A DNA stretch of 19,242 bases, taken from positions 1 through 19,242 of the forward strand of contig JAYVMU010000020.1 of NCBI GenBank assembly GCA_043758775.1. Reading direction: 5' to 3'. The translations under genes were made by a program, and so were the position numbers. Positions 6,758-15,505 of this stretch are shown here, in pieces. Position 1 is the stretch's first letter. Each line of letters begins with the position of its first letter. Below the pieces are notes generated by a model, which was given only the letters and a program-made list of their open reading frames with translations, searched no databases and was not told the origin of the DNA. This stretch comes from JACMMS01 sp043758775. Lineage in GTDB: Bacteria > Pseudomonadota > Gammaproteobacteria > Burkholderiales > Methylophilaceae.

Positions 6758-7585
6758 CTAAAGCTGGCAAATACTACAATAAAACGTAGACCTCTGCCCC
6801 AACCTCACCATTTTTATTGCGGTACCACACACTTTACATGGCTGACCAGTACGCGCATAGACAAAGTATTCTTGCTGAAAATATCCGGGATTACCATCAG
6901 TACCAAAGAAATTGCGTAAGCTGCTACCGCCTGCCGCCAGCGCGGCCTGCAGAGTCGTTTTAATTTCGACTGCCAGCCTCTCACAATGCGCCAGACTTAG
7001 CTTGTTAGCTGGCGTTTGTGGATTTATTTTGGCACGGAATAAAGACTCACTGGCATAAATGTTACCTACCCCCACAACCAAATGACTATCCATAATCACG
7101 TTTTTAATTGCCATGCTGCGCGTGCGAATATTGTGATGCAGATACGTACCATTAAATGCAGCTTCTAATGGTTCTGGGCCTAATACAGTAAGCAAGACAT
7201 GAGCTTCAGGCTCTTCGCCTGCCCACAATACTGCACCAAAGCGGCGTGGATCGCGTAGTCGCAATACTTGGCCATTTTTAAAGTGTATATCAAAATGGTC
7301 GTGCTTTTGTGGCGATTCATCGGCTTCCAGCAATTGAATACGCCCTGACATACCTAGGTGCAGCAACAATGTACCTTGCTGTAAGTTGGCAGACTGAAAT
7401 TTAGCTAATATGTACTTGGCACGACGGGTCAACTCAATCAGTGTGCATCCAGCAAGTGTTTGAGGTAAATGATTGGGAATCGGCCAACGCATGGACGCAT
7501 TGCGAATAATTACATGATCAACTTGCTGATTGAGTAGTGGCAGCAAGCCTACACGCGTTGTTTCTACCTCTGGGAGTTCTGGCAT
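6758..7585 (-). CDS. mutM: Formamidopyrimidine-DNA glycosylase MutM (Fpg)
   Basis: MutM removes oxidised purines such as 8-oxoguanine from DNA and cuts the resulting abasic site. The product starts MPELPEVET, giving the catalytic proline 2 (after loss of methionine) and glutamate 3. The conserved lysine 57 lies in RRAKYIL. The helix-two-turn-helix region contains GVGNIYASESLFRAKI. The C-terminal zinc finger has CKVCG and FYCSICQ, with the DNA-contacting arginine in LGQRSTFYC. The length of 275 fits the family (E. coli 269). The start lies 29 bp after the DUF4340 gene on the same strand, so it is probably the last gene of the transporter operon. That is an unusual partner for a repair enzyme. 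Confidence 0.97.
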   Translation of the reverse strand: MPELPEVETTRVGLLPLLNQQVDHVIIRNASMRWPIPNHLPQTLAGCTLIELTRRAKYILAKFQSANLQQGTLLLHLGMSGRIQLLEADESPQKHDHFDIHFKNGQVLRLRDPRRFGAVLWAGEEPEAHVLLTVLGPEPLEAAFNGTYLHHNIRTRSMAIKNVIMDSHLVVGVGNIYASESLFRAKINPQTPANKLSLAHCERLAVEIKTTLQAALAAGGSSLRNFFGTDGNPGYFQQEYFVYARTGQPCKVCGTAIKMVRLGQRSTFYCSICQL

Positions 7586-7614
7586 AGTAAGCTGAGTAGC
7601 CGCCCAATTCGCGA

Positions 7615-8511
7615 CTATTTGATATTAAGCGGTGGATTGAGCATAGTAAAACCCACGTCATTGGTGAAGTGGTACTGCAATCCTTCATCAGGGCGACCGA
7701 GAATAAACTCTGGCGACTCTTGAATCCTATCAAAATGTACTTTTTTACCGTCTTTTAATTTAACATCAAATGACACATATGCTGCTTTACGATTTGGCGT
7801 GTAAATCTCTACAGATTTTGCCTGTGCTTGCATCCAGCTAAAATCCAGCCATTCGTTGAGCTCATTCTGCGTAGGTTTAGCTTTGGCAACATTGGTTTTC
7901 CATTGCCCATCCACTAAATCCAAGTTCAAATGTACATCTTGCCATTGTTCCAGGTGAGAAAAATCAAACCCTACCACTTGCTCATTGGGTTTTAATGGTT
8001 TTTTATCAATCAATTCAATTGGCTGCACTTCACCTGCTTCAGAATAACTGCCCGGCAACAGATAAATAGAATCTTTATAAGCAACATATTGTTCCTCAGT
8101 GACTGGATTATAAGTGCCGAAAGTAAAAACTTCCGTTGCATCTTTACTCACCATCTTAATCCTTAACGCTGGGCTACTGAGTCCAAATTTATCCAGCGCT
8201 CCTGGCTCAGTACTAGAAAATTTCTCATTACTGGTAGCCGCTACTATAGACAAAATACGCAAGACAGATTGCTGATCAGCACGTAATTGATAAGGCTGTG
8301 TCATGCGCCACAAGCCGTCCATTTTGACAAAGCTGACAGGCGCTTTACTAGGAAACTCAATGCTTAATGCATTGAAATCAGCTAATTTAAGACTAGAAAT
8401 CTCATAGGCTTTAGCGCCTTGCAACTTGGTTTGTGGGCGCTCATATAAAAATGTCACAAGGCTCGCCACTACAAGTAGTAGCAGTAAATTAACCAACCAG
8501 CGTTTTTTCAT
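7615..8511 (-). CDS. DUF4340 domain protein, membrane-anchored
   Basis: This 298-residue protein has a short N-terminal cytoplasmic stretch (MKKRW), one hydrophobic segment (about 5-22, LVNLLLLLVVASLVTFLY) and a long extracytoplasmic part rich in beta structure. The region around WRMTQPYQLRADQQSVLRILSIVA and GLSSPALRIKM, followed by FTFGTYNPVTEEQYVAY, matches the DUF4340 pattern I know from proteins encoded after GldG-like genes. The biochemical function is unknown. It sits 61 bp after the GldG-like gene and 29 bp before mutM on the same strand, so it is most likely a periplasm-facing part of the adjacent ABC system. The ATG has only a poor ribosome-binding site (GATGAAAA, about 12 bases upstream). 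Confidence 0.85.
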   Translation of the reverse strand: MKKRWLVNLLLLLVVASLVTFLYERPQTKLQGAKAYEISSLKLADFNALSIEFPSKAPVSFVKMDGLWRMTQPYQLRADQQSVLRILSIVAATSNEKFSSTEPGALDKFGLSSPALRIKMVSKDATEVFTFGTYNPVTEEQYVAYKDSIYLLPGSYSEAGEVQPIELIDKKPLKPNEQVVGFDFSHLEQWQDVHLNLDLVDGQWKTNVAKAKPTQNELNEWLDFSWMQAQAKSVEIYTPNRKAAYVSFDVKLKDGKKVHFDRIQESPEFILGRPDEGLQYHFTNDVGFTMLNPPLNIK

Positions 8512-8572
8512 GGGTGTTTTTTCATCACAATATTGTCTATATTAAGCTTAGCCAGATCCAAAGCTATTAACC

Positions 8573-9967
8573 TTAAGCTTTTCTGCGCTTCCACCACAAT
8601 ATCAAGCCGGCAAGAAACACACCGATTGGGATAAAATACTGAAAGCTATGGAACACTGTCCATGCAATCACAAAGCCTTTGGTATCAGCGGGAATGTTAA
8701 CGTTGATGTCTTTAAGTGGCATCGGTTGTATGGTAATCAGCCTATCATCACCCACCAACCAGTTAATCATATTCACACCTAAATCAATATTGCCGCCATT
8801 AGTAATGAAGGTGTTTGATAAAAAGTTACCATTACCAACCACCACTACACGTTGACCTTTTTTACCGTAAGTACGCTCCAAGGCCACGGCAATGTTGATT
8901 GGGCCACGTTTATCCACTTTGGCATCAAAAGTTACTTTTTGGCTCTTAACCCCTGGCAAGACTTTGTCAGACTCTAGCCAACCGTTAGGCGCAACGTCAA
9001 TCAAATTACTCACTTGCCAGCCATTGTCATCGGTGCCTTTAGCAGTCACTTCATGCGCTTCTGGGAACAAGGTTTGTAACATGAAATTTTTGGTAATCGC
9101 ATGTTCACCATAAGCAGTAGCAAATGCTACTTTTGCATCCGCTTTATAACTTGCGGAGCTTAAATCTATCACGATGCCTGGTGACACTTTTACACCTAAG
9201 TAATCCGCCACCATTTGCATACCATGCAAGTTATCATCATCTAGCAACCACAATAAATTGCCACCGGCTTCCAAGTAGGCTTTGATTTTTTTAACTTCTA
9301 CTTCACTAATATCCACTTGCGGGCTAGCCACCACTAACATAGCGCCATTGCTAGGTACGTCTTGTGCAATCGTTAAGTTAGGGTTAGCAAATTTAAACCC
9401 TTTAAGCTCTAACTGTTTACCAAACTCGCCGATATCATAATTTTTCAGGCCGGTTAGATTGCGCTCACCATGACCATCTAGGTACATCACGGGTTGCGTA
9501 TTAGTGCGTGATAAACGCACTAATAGATTAGTCATCTCTTGTTCAGCAAACGGCGGTGTAATGTGCTCTGAACGTTTATTGTATTCAACCACGACTTCAC
9601 CATCCGTCTTGATACCTGCCTCCTGTACCAATTTTGGCTCTTCAGTCGGACTAATGAATTTAAGGTGAATATCAGGTTTAGTACGTTGATAGCGGGACAC
9701 AAAATCTACCATGCCTTTACGGAAAGCCTCGCCGTTACTCACGTCATCTTTAGAAGCAAACACGGTGAACTCCACAGGGCCTTTCATCTGTTTAAGGATA
9801 TTGATACTGCCTTGCGTCAGCGTATTGTGATTAGCCTGCGTGATATCTTTAGACCAATGATAAAGATTTGCTACATATCCTAGTAACACTACTAGCAATA
9901 ACACCAATAATACAAAAAACCAGTTTTGTACCAGCATTTGAAAGCGTAATTTTGAATTAATTTTCAT
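8573..9967 (-). CDS. GldG-like ABC transporter auxiliary membrane protein
   Basis: This 464-residue protein has one membrane segment near each end (about 15-35, NWFFVLLVLLLVVLLGYVANL, and about 440-459, FIPIGVFLAGLILWW), with a large extracytoplasmic domain between them. The central domain carries the GldG-type motif MYLDGHGERNL, and strand-turn patterns such as LVVASPQVDISEVEVKKIKAYLEAGGNLLWLLDD. In Flavobacterium, GldG with GldA and GldF is needed for gliding. In most proteobacteria the homologous system has no proven substrate. It follows the permease gene by 59 bp and precedes the DUF4340 gene by 61 bp, so it belongs to that transporter. The family call is firm; the function is not. Confidence 0.9.
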   Translation of the reverse strand: MKINSKLRFQMLVQNWFFVLLVLLLVVLLGYVANLYHWSKDITQANHNTLTQGSINILKQMKGPVEFTVFASKDDVSNGEAFRKGMVDFVSRYQRTKPDIHLKFISPTEEPKLVQEAGIKTDGEVVVEYNKRSEHITPPFAEQEMTNLLVRLSRTNTQPVMYLDGHGERNLTGLKNYDIGEFGKQLELKGFKFANPNLTIAQDVPSNGAMLVVASPQVDISEVEVKKIKAYLEAGGNLLWLLDDDNLHGMQMVADYLGVKVSPGIVIDLSSASYKADAKVAFATAYGEHAITKNFMLQTLFPEAHEVTAKGTDDNGWQVSNLIDVAPNGWLESDKVLPGVKSQKVTFDAKVDKRGPINIAVALERTYGKKGQRVVVVGNGNFLSNTFITNGGNIDLGVNMINWLVGDDRLITIQPMPLKDINVNIPADTKGFVIAWTVFHSFQYFIPIGVFLAGLILWWKRRKA

Positions 9968-10026
9968 ACAGTAATATCCAGTAACTCGATGTAACTCTTA
10001 ATTTTGAAGGTTAAACTTTCCAAGTA

Positions 10027-10773
10027 TTAACCACGAAGACGGTCAGAGTCTAATCTGCGTATAGCGAGTGTTAAAAAGAATCCAGTAAATAAGACGAAAT
10101 AAACAATGTCTGCGGTATCTATTAAGCCACGTGAAAACGGTTGAAAATGATGCATGAGTGACAAATTAGCCAACATACTACTTGGGTCACCCGAAAATAA
10201 GCGATCCAGCATCATCAAGCCAAATAAAGCAATAAAACTCAAAATCGCAGCAACTACCGGTTGCTGAGTAAGGCTAGAAAAATAAAGACCTAATGCCGAA
10301 AAACTAGCCACCATCAACCATAAACCAATCGAGTTAGCGATGATGTAGCCAAAATCAATGTCCGCCCAGATATTCAGCGTGAACAACATCAAGGCGATAT
10401 ACACAATCAATATGGTTAAAAATGCGACTAATCCCAAAAATTTACCCATGACAATTTCAGTCAGCGATAATGGTGCACTAAACAAAAATGGCAGAGTTTG
10501 GTTACGACGTTCTTCCGCAATTAAACGCATGGAAAGCAAAGGCACCGCGAATAGCATAATGAAAGAAGCCATGCCATACACTGTTTGGCCAACAAAGCTG
10601 GTCACACCAGTGCGTTCTGCCGGGCGGATAGCGCCAGACATCACTTCAAAATAGTTATTTACGCCATGAAGGTATTGCGTACCAAAAGCAAAGGTCAGTA
10701 AAGCTAAAATAATCCATCCCATAGGTGAAGCAAATACACTTTTTAGTTCTTTTCTTGCTACATTTAAAATCAT
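10027..10773 (-). CDS. ABC-2 type permease (GldF-like)
   Basis: This 248-residue integral membrane protein forms the channel part of an ABC-2 transporter. About six hydrophobic segments are visible, beginning with MGWIILALLTFAFGTQYL and including YGMASFIMLFAVPLLSM, LGLVAFLTILIVYIALMLF and AAILSFIALFGLMML. The N-terminus, MILNVARKELKSVFASPMGW, is typical of GldF-like subunits, as is MRLIAEERRNQTLPFLFSAPLS (soluble loop). I chose the ATG at 10773 because an AAGGA site precedes it. A longer reading frame to 10875 would overlap the ATPase gene by 88 bases and add a non-hydrophobic, unconserved-looking 34-residue extension. It starts 14 bp after the ATPase stop codon, so the two are surely co-transcribed. 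Confidence 0.93.
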   Translation of the reverse strand: MILNVARKELKSVFASPMGWIILALLTFAFGTQYLHGVNNYFEVMSGAIRPAERTGVTSFVGQTVYGMASFIMLFAVPLLSMRLIAEERRNQTLPFLFSAPLSLTEIVMGKFLGLVAFLTILIVYIALMLFTLNIWADIDFGYIIANSIGLWLMVASFSALGLYFSSLTQQPVVAAILSFIALFGLMMLDRLFSGDPSSMLANLSLMHHFQPFSRGLIDTADIVYFVLFTGFFLTLAIRRLDSDRLRG

Positions 10774-10787
10774 AACCCTGTTCCTTA

Positions 10788-11738
10788 TTAAGCTGCAGCT
10801 TGGTCTTGGTATGTCAATTGTACAAATACATCTTCTAAGCTGGTTTGATCCGGCGCAATTTGGTACAAACCCCAACTATTTTGTACTGCCGCTTGCACAA
10901 TACTTTGCATAATGGCTTGCGATGGCGTGTGTTCTTCAGAATAACGCACACGATACATACCACCTTCTAACAACTCAACCTCAGTCACACCCTCGATTGC
11001 CTCTAAGGCACCAGTTGCTGGCACATTTGCCAAACCTAACAAAAGCTTGTTGCCATTGCGATGTTTTTTTAGCACCTCAATGCCACCGTTAAATACCAGC
11101 TTGCCTTTATCAATAATCTGCACATGATCACACACCATTTCAACTTCTGGCAGAATATGTGTAGATAAAATAACACTGTGCTCGCCACCAATTTCACGAA
11201 TCAGGGCACGAATATCACGGATTTGAATCGGGTCTAGGCCTACTGTTGGTTCATCAAGAATCACCACCATTGGGCGATGGATAATGGCCTGCGCAATACC
11301 GACACGCTGCTGATAGCCATTAGATAGATTTTCAATCAGACGCTTGCTCATATGGCCTAAGCCACAACGTTCTTTTGCCACTTCTACCGCTTTTTTAATA
11401 TTGCCGCTGCTTACACGATGCAAGCGCGCGGCAATAATCAGATACTCGTCTACCGTCAACTCTTTATATAAAGGACGCATTTCTGGCAAATAACCAATAA
11501 GTGCTTTAGCTTCTTTAGGGTTTTCAATCATATCAATACCACAGATTTTGACTGAGCCAGCGCTAGGCGCCAGATTGCCTGTAATCATCTTCATGGTGGT
11601 CGATTTACCGGCGCCATTCGGCCCTAAGAAACCAAGCACTTCACCTTTATTTAAATTAAAGCTGACATTGCTAACTGCTTCACGACCGCCATACAGCCGC
11701 GTTAGCTCAACTGCTTCTACTGTTAAATTATTCATCAT
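10788..11738 (-). CDS. ABC transporter ATP-binding protein (GldA-like)
   Basis: This cytoplasmic ATPase subunit of an ABC-2 transporter is 316 residues long. It has Walker A GPNGAGKST at 39-47, the Q-loop region YLPEMRPLY near 83-91, the ABC signature LSNGYQQ at 138-144, Walker B VVILDEP at 158-164 and the switch histidine at 194 (LSTHI). The last hundred residues form the accessory C-terminal domain common in drug- and Gld-type ATPases. It is the first gene of a right-to-left operon with the permease, GldG-like and DUF4340 genes. Two adjacent ATG codons (11738 and 11735) could each be the start; neither has a strong ribosome-binding site. The transported substrate is unknown. Confidence 0.96.
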   Translation of the reverse strand: MMNNLTVEAVELTRLYGGREAVSNVSFNLNKGEVLGFLGPNGAGKSTTMKMITGNLAPSAGSVKICGIDMIENPKEAKALIGYLPEMRPLYKELTVDEYLIIAARLHRVSSGNIKKAVEVAKERCGLGHMSKRLIENLSNGYQQRVGIAQAIIHRPMVVILDEPTVGLDPIQIRDIRALIREIGGEHSVILSTHILPEVEMVCDHVQIIDKGKLVFNGGIEVLKKHRNGNKLLLGLANVPATGALEAIEGVTEVELLEGGMYRVRYSEEHTPSQAIMQSIVQAAVQNSWGLYQIAPDQTSLEDVFVQLTYQDQAAA

Positions 11739-12015
11739 GGTTTTAAAACACCCAACTCGAAAGACAAAGGATTGTTGCTAAAATTTTTATGCACTATTAA
11801 CTTACACAAAAATGCCTAGAGCTTAAGCTCTAAGCGTTTTGCACAAGCTAGTAGAATAATTTCATTCAAAAAGCTATAGTAATGCAGAAGTCGGATTATG
11901 GATGAACTTGCATCAACTGTCACGGACTAAGCAAACACATTGCAATATTAAGCGCACAAGTTAAACGAATAATAATGACCCGAAAATTTGCAAATGATTC
12001 AGGAAAAACTACTAA
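11739..12015. other. Divergent intergenic region with a 16-bp palindrome
   Basis: The 277-bp gap between the divergent ABC operon and TPR gene must hold both promoters, but I see no clear -35/-10 pair for either. It does contain TAGAGCTTAAGCTCTA at 11817-11832, a perfect 16-bp palindrome with no spacer and no following T run. That looks more like a protein-binding site than a terminator. The remainder is AT-rich and shows no gene. Confidence 0.6.
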
Positions 12016-13758
12016 ATGTATTTACTCGATAAAACAGAGTTAAAAAAACCTCAATTTAAAGTGAACAAACTCACTACAGCAATTGTTTGCCTAACTAGCT
12101 GGTTAACACTATCGATTTCAACTCCTGCTTACGCAGCTGATCCAGCTACTAAAGCAGCCACAGTAACACCAAAGGCCGAGCTTACACCTGAAGTTATTTA
12201 TGATTATTTATTAGCTGAAATTGCCGCACAGCGTGGAGAATTTGACATAGCGAGCCATTTATTTTTAGGTTTAGCTAAATCCACACATAATGCAAGTCTA
12301 GCAGAGCGCGCAGTTAAGGCTGCTGCACTGGGCAATCAGGGCAAACTTGCACTTGATGCCAGCACTGTTTGGGCGGAGCTAGATCCCAATTCACTAGAAG
12401 CAGAGCAAGCATCCAGCCAGTTACTAATCGCAAGTGGTAATTTAAATGAAGCTAAACCACATTTGGCGAAACTTTTAGCCAAAGAAGATACTCGTGCCAG
12501 TGGATTTTTAGCGCTCAACTCTTTATTTACGCGCCAAGCAGATAAGAAGTTAGTACAGTCGGTTATTACTGATTTAGCCAAGCCTTATCCCAACTTGGCC
12601 GAGGCGCACTTTGCTATCGCACATGCTGCTTTAAATGCCAAAGATACTGAGGTCATGCAAGCCGAGTTGGATATGGCGGAAGAGCTACGTCCAGGATGGG
12701 AAATTCCCATTCTCATGCGGGCGCAAATACTACAAAAAGAATCTCCAGATCAGGCCATTACTGCTTACCGTGATTTTCTAAAGAAGTACCCTAAGGCCAA
12801 TGATGTACGCATAGCGTTAGCCAAGTTATTAGTGAATCAAAAGCGCTTTGATGAAGCTAAGCCTGAACTAGTGCAGCTTGCTAAAGCCGCAAAAGATAAT
12901 CCAGACATTCATGCGGTTTTAGGCTTATTGGCTATCGAATCTAAAGACTATCCAGCCGCCGAACAGTATTTTCAGCAATCATTAAAAAATGGCTTTAAAG
13001 ATCCAGAGCAAATTTATATTTATTTAGGCAAATTGGCTGACCAACAAAAAAATGATACGCAGGCCCTTGCCTGGTTTGACAAAGTACAACCAGGCGAACA
13101 TTTTTTAGAAGCAAAAATATCTGAAGCTAACGTCATCGCACGCACCCAAAATACAGATGCCGCCATTAAAATACTGGATGAAGTGGATGATTTAACTACT
13201 GAGCAACAAATTATTGTAATTGAAACGCAAGCGGGCTTGCTGTCTCAAGCCAAACGCAATCAAGAATCATTTGATTTACTCGATAAAGCCGTGCAAAACA
13301 TAGCCAATACGCCTGACCTCATATTCGAATATGCCAGCGCAGCTGAGCGCATAGGTAAGTATGATTTAATGGAAACCGAGCTGAATAAAGTCATTGCGAT
13401 GAAACCTGACTATGCGGCCGCCTATAATGCGCTGGGTTACTCGCTAGCTGATAGAAATGTTAAATTAGATTTGGCTAAAGAACTGATCGATAAAGCACTC
13501 GCACTTACGCCAGATGATCATTATATGATTGATAGCCTAGGATGGGTATATTATCGTTTAGGTAAGCTGGATTTGGCTGTAGAGCAATTGCGTCGTGCTT
13601 ATAATATAGAAGCTGACCCTGAAATTGCTGCGCATTTAGGTGAAGTATTATGGCAACAAGGCAAACAAGAAGAAGCCAGAAAAATATGGCAATCTGCGCT
13701 AAAAGAAAATCCTGCTAATGAGGTTTTGCTCAGCACAACGAAAAAGTTTATTTCGTAG
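12016..13758 (+). CDS. Exported tetratricopeptide-repeat protein
   Basis: This 580-residue protein begins with a signal-peptide-like stretch (hydrophobic from about 19 to 36, with a probable cleavage after STPAYA at residue 40), so it should act in the periplasm or at the outer membrane. The rest is helical and built from TPR units. The clearest are near the C-terminus: DYAAAYNALGYSLADRN, MIDSLGWVYYRLGKLDLAVEQLRRAY, and IAAHLGEVLWQQGKQEEARKIW. Earlier weaker repeats surround NPDIHAVLGLLAIESKDYPAAEQYFQQSL. TPR arrays are protein-binding scaffolds. Its place directly before lolB hints at a role in outer-membrane assembly, but this is inference from position. The ATG has an AGGA 11 bases upstream; a GTG at 12061 would give a shorter signal peptide but has no ribosome-binding site. 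Confidence 0.9.
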   Translation: MYLLDKTELKKPQFKVNKLTTAIVCLTSWLTLSISTPAYAADPATKAATVTPKAELTPEVIYDYLLAEIAAQRGEFDIASHLFLGLAKSTHNASLAERAVKAAALGNQGKLALDASTVWAELDPNSLEAEQASSQLLIASGNLNEAKPHLAKLLAKEDTRASGFLALNSLFTRQADKKLVQSVITDLAKPYPNLAEAHFAIAHAALNAKDTEVMQAELDMAEELRPGWEIPILMRAQILQKESPDQAITAYRDFLKKYPKANDVRIALAKLLVNQKRFDEAKPELVQLAKAAKDNPDIHAVLGLLAIESKDYPAAEQYFQQSLKNGFKDPEQIYIYLGKLADQQKNDTQALAWFDKVQPGEHFLEAKISEANVIARTQNTDAAIKILDEVDDLTTEQQIIVIETQAGLLSQAKRNQESFDLLDKAVQNIANTPDLIFEYASAAERIGKYDLMETELNKVIAMKPDYAAAYNALGYSLADRNVKLDLAKELIDKALALTPDDHYMIDSLGWVYYRLGKLDLAVEQLRRAYNIEADPEIAAHLGEVLWQQGKQEEARKIWQSALKENPANEVLLSTTKKFIS

Positions 13759-13807
13759 TATTGTCAACTTCAGTTTCATTGTTTAAGTAGTATTGAAAAC
13801 ATCGGTA

Positions 13808-14464
13808 ATGCGATTTTTAACTAGCATTGGTCTATCAATCTTACTCACGGCCATTCTAGGCGGCTGTTCGACTGCACCACCAATCGTAAGCAACACACCT
13901 CAGCAGCAGCGACTTTATCAACAACATTTAAACAAAATAGCGTCTATTAAGCAGTTTTCGCTAAAAGGACGTATCGCCGTCAACACTAAAGGTAAAGGTT
14001 ACTCGGGTGGTTTAACTTGGGTGCATAACCCAGAATCTGACAAGCTAGAAATGTTTTCGCCACTTGGCAGCAAAGTATCTGAAATTACGAAAAATAGTGT
14101 AGAAGTTGTGCTAATCTCTTCTGATGGCAAGCATTTTAATGCAATTGATGCAGAAACGCTTACGCAAAATACGCTAGGCTGGCGCTTACCATTATCGGGT
14201 TTAGTTGATTGGATAGTTGGTCATCCAGCCACTGCTGGAGGTCCAGCAACTGACATCACGCTGGATGAATTTGGCAGAATAATGACCTTAAAACAGGATG
14301 GCTGGGATATTGAATACGCGCAATACAATGACAATAATAGCTATTTTCTTCCCAGTAAAATTACCTTACGTAGCCCTAAGGTAAATTTGAAGCTTGTAGT
14401 AGAACAATGGAATGGCATTAATGCACAACAACCATTAAAGCCTAAAGCTGAATCCGCACCATAA
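13808..14464 (+). CDS. lolB: Outer-membrane lipoprotein insertion protein LolB
   Basis: LolB receives lipoproteins from the periplasmic carrier LolA and inserts them into the inner leaflet of the outer membrane; it is itself a lipoprotein. The product has a short signal peptide ending in the lipobox LGGC, with the lipidated cysteine at residue 20 from this start. The segment ASIKQFSLKGRIAVNTKGKGYSGGLTW is the typical start of the LolB beta-barrel fold, and LGWRLPLSGLVDWIVG is a further family block. I chose the ATG at 13808 (218 residues). A TTG at 13793 would add five residues and has only a weak AAG as ribosome-binding site, so the start is uncertain. The gene is followed after one base by ispE, the same pair seen in E. 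coli. Confidence 0.95.
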   Translation: MRFLTSIGLSILLTAILGGCSTAPPIVSNTPQQQRLYQQHLNKIASIKQFSLKGRIAVNTKGKGYSGGLTWVHNPESDKLEMFSPLGSKVSEITKNSVEVVLISSDGKHFNAIDAETLTQNTLGWRLPLSGLVDWIVGHPATAGGPATDITLDEFGRIMTLKQDGWDIEYAQYNDNNSYFLPSKITLRSPKVNLKLVVEQWNGINAQQPLKPKAESAP

Positions 14465-14465
14465 A

Positions 14466-15389
14466 ATGAATAAAAATCAGCTAAACCCAATTTACCTAAA
14501 CCAAGGCTACCAAGCTTTTTTAGCGCCGGCAAAAATAAACTTATTTTTGCATATAGTAGGTAAGCGTGAAGATGGCTATCATTTACTACAAACGCTTTTC
14601 CAACTACTCGATTTTTATGACACGATTTACCTTAAAACAAATACCGATGGAGTAATTAGCAGAACGCAACATATAGAAAATATTAACCAAGCTGATGACT
14701 TATGCGTACGTGCTGCGAATGCTCTTAAAACACATACTGCACAACAACACGCAAACGCAGCGCTGGGTGTAGACATCGCCTATGAAAAACGCATCCCAAT
14801 GGGTGGTGGCCTAGGTGGCGGCAGCTCAGATGCAGCCACAGTACTGATTGCGCTCAATCAATTATGGCAGCTCAATTTAAGTCGCCAAACATTGATGGGT
14901 ATTGCACTTAAACTAGGGGCGGATGTCCCGGTATTTGTGTTTGGGCAAAACGCATGGGCAGAAGGCGTAGGAGAAATTTTACAGCCTACCAATCTACCCA
15001 GCACATATTATGTGGTAATAACACCGCAAATTCATGTATCAACTGCGCAAGTTTTTACACGTTTAAATGACAACAAGGCGTTGACAAAATATACGAATCC
15101 TAAGACAATAGCGGACTTTTCAAGGGATGCATTTTCGCAGGGCTTATACGGTGACTTTGTAAATGATCTTGAAAGTGTAGTTTGTAATAATTATCCAGAA
15201 GTAGCGGCAGCGTTAAATTGGCTTAAACAATTTGGCAAAGCACAAATGAGTGGATCTGGTGCTTCAATATTTGTTGCGGTAAATAGTGAAGCAGAAGCCC
15301 AACAAATATTGCAAAAAAAACCTATTAATACTGTAGGTTTTACAGCTAAAAGCTTAGAATACCACCCATTATTTGATATGGTTAATTAA
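14466..15389 (+). CDS. ispE: 4-diphosphocytidyl-2-C-methyl-D-erythritol kinase IspE
   Basis: IspE phosphorylates CDP-methylerythritol in the non-mevalonate (MEP) isoprenoid pathway, which supplies precursors for the ubiquinone side chain among others. GHMP-kinase motifs are clear: the PAKINLFLHI block with the conserved lysine at 23, the glycine-rich ATP loop PMGGGLGGGSSDAA at 111-124, GADVPVF with the catalytic aspartate at about 153, and the C-terminal MSGSGASIF. At 307 residues it is longer than E. coli IspE (283). About 13 of the extra residues are an N-terminal extension before the first conserved strand, and no other start codon is available closer to it. The one-base gap after lolB implies translational coupling. 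A tRNA gene follows only 11 bp after the stop. Confidence 0.97.
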   Translation: MNKNQLNPIYLNQGYQAFLAPAKINLFLHIVGKREDGYHLLQTLFQLLDFYDTIYLKTNTDGVISRTQHIENINQADDLCVRAANALKTHTAQQHANAALGVDIAYEKRIPMGGGLGGGSSDAATVLIALNQLWQLNLSRQTLMGIALKLGADVPVFVFGQNAWAEGVGEILQPTNLPSTYYVVITPQIHVSTAQVFTRLNDNKALTKYTNPKTIADFSRDAFSQGLYGDFVNDLESVVCNNYPEVAAALNWLKQFGKAQMSGSGASIFVAVNSEAEAQQILQKKPINTVGFTAKSLEYHPLFDMVN

Positions 15390-15400
15390 GTAGGATCAAT

Positions 15401-15477
15401 TGGGGAGTCGCCAAGTTGGTTAAGGCACTGGGTTTTGATCCCAGCATTCGAAGGTTCGAATCCTTCCTCCTCAGCCA
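15401..15477 (+). tRNA. trnQ: tRNA-Gln (anticodon UUG)
   Basis: The 77 bases fold as a cloverleaf. The acceptor stem TGGGGAG pairs with CTCCTCA (one G-T wobble at 3-70), the anticodon stem is CTGGG/CCCAG around the loop TTTTGAT with anticodon TTG, and the T arm is GAAGG-TTCGAAT-CCTTC. The discriminator is G, and CCA is encoded. The U1-A72 pair is characteristic of glutamine tRNAs. It lies 11 bp after ispE with no obvious promoter between, so it is probably processed from the lolB-ispE transcript. Confidence 0.97.
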
Positions 15478-15488
15478 AATTCATGCGT

Positions 15489-15494
15489 TATAAT
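15489..15494 (+). promoter_or_regulatory. Perfect -10 hexamer between tRNA-Gln and prs
   Basis: TATAAT lies 12 bases after the tRNA. Nothing resembling TTGACA is present 16-18 bp upstream, since that stretch is inside the tRNA gene. If active, it would start a transcript near 15501, immediately before the hairpin at 15506. It may be a prs promoter or a chance match. Confidence 0.35.
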
Positions 15495-15505
15495 GATGCA
15501 TACAG

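Noticed and set aside
8541..8580. Repeated TTAAGCTT segments between the GldG-like and DUF4340 genes
   Set aside because: These are two short AT-rich self-palindromes without stable pairing or a T tail; chance is the simplest explanation.
10774..10875. Longer N-terminus for the ABC permease
   Set aside because: It would overlap the ATPase gene by 88 bases, has no membrane character, and the ATG at 10773 has a good AAGGA site.
11898..11930. Ten-codon open frame before the TPR gene, possible leader peptide
   Set aside because: There is no ribosome-binding site, no regulatory codon run and no adjacent attenuator hairpin; frames this short are expected by chance.
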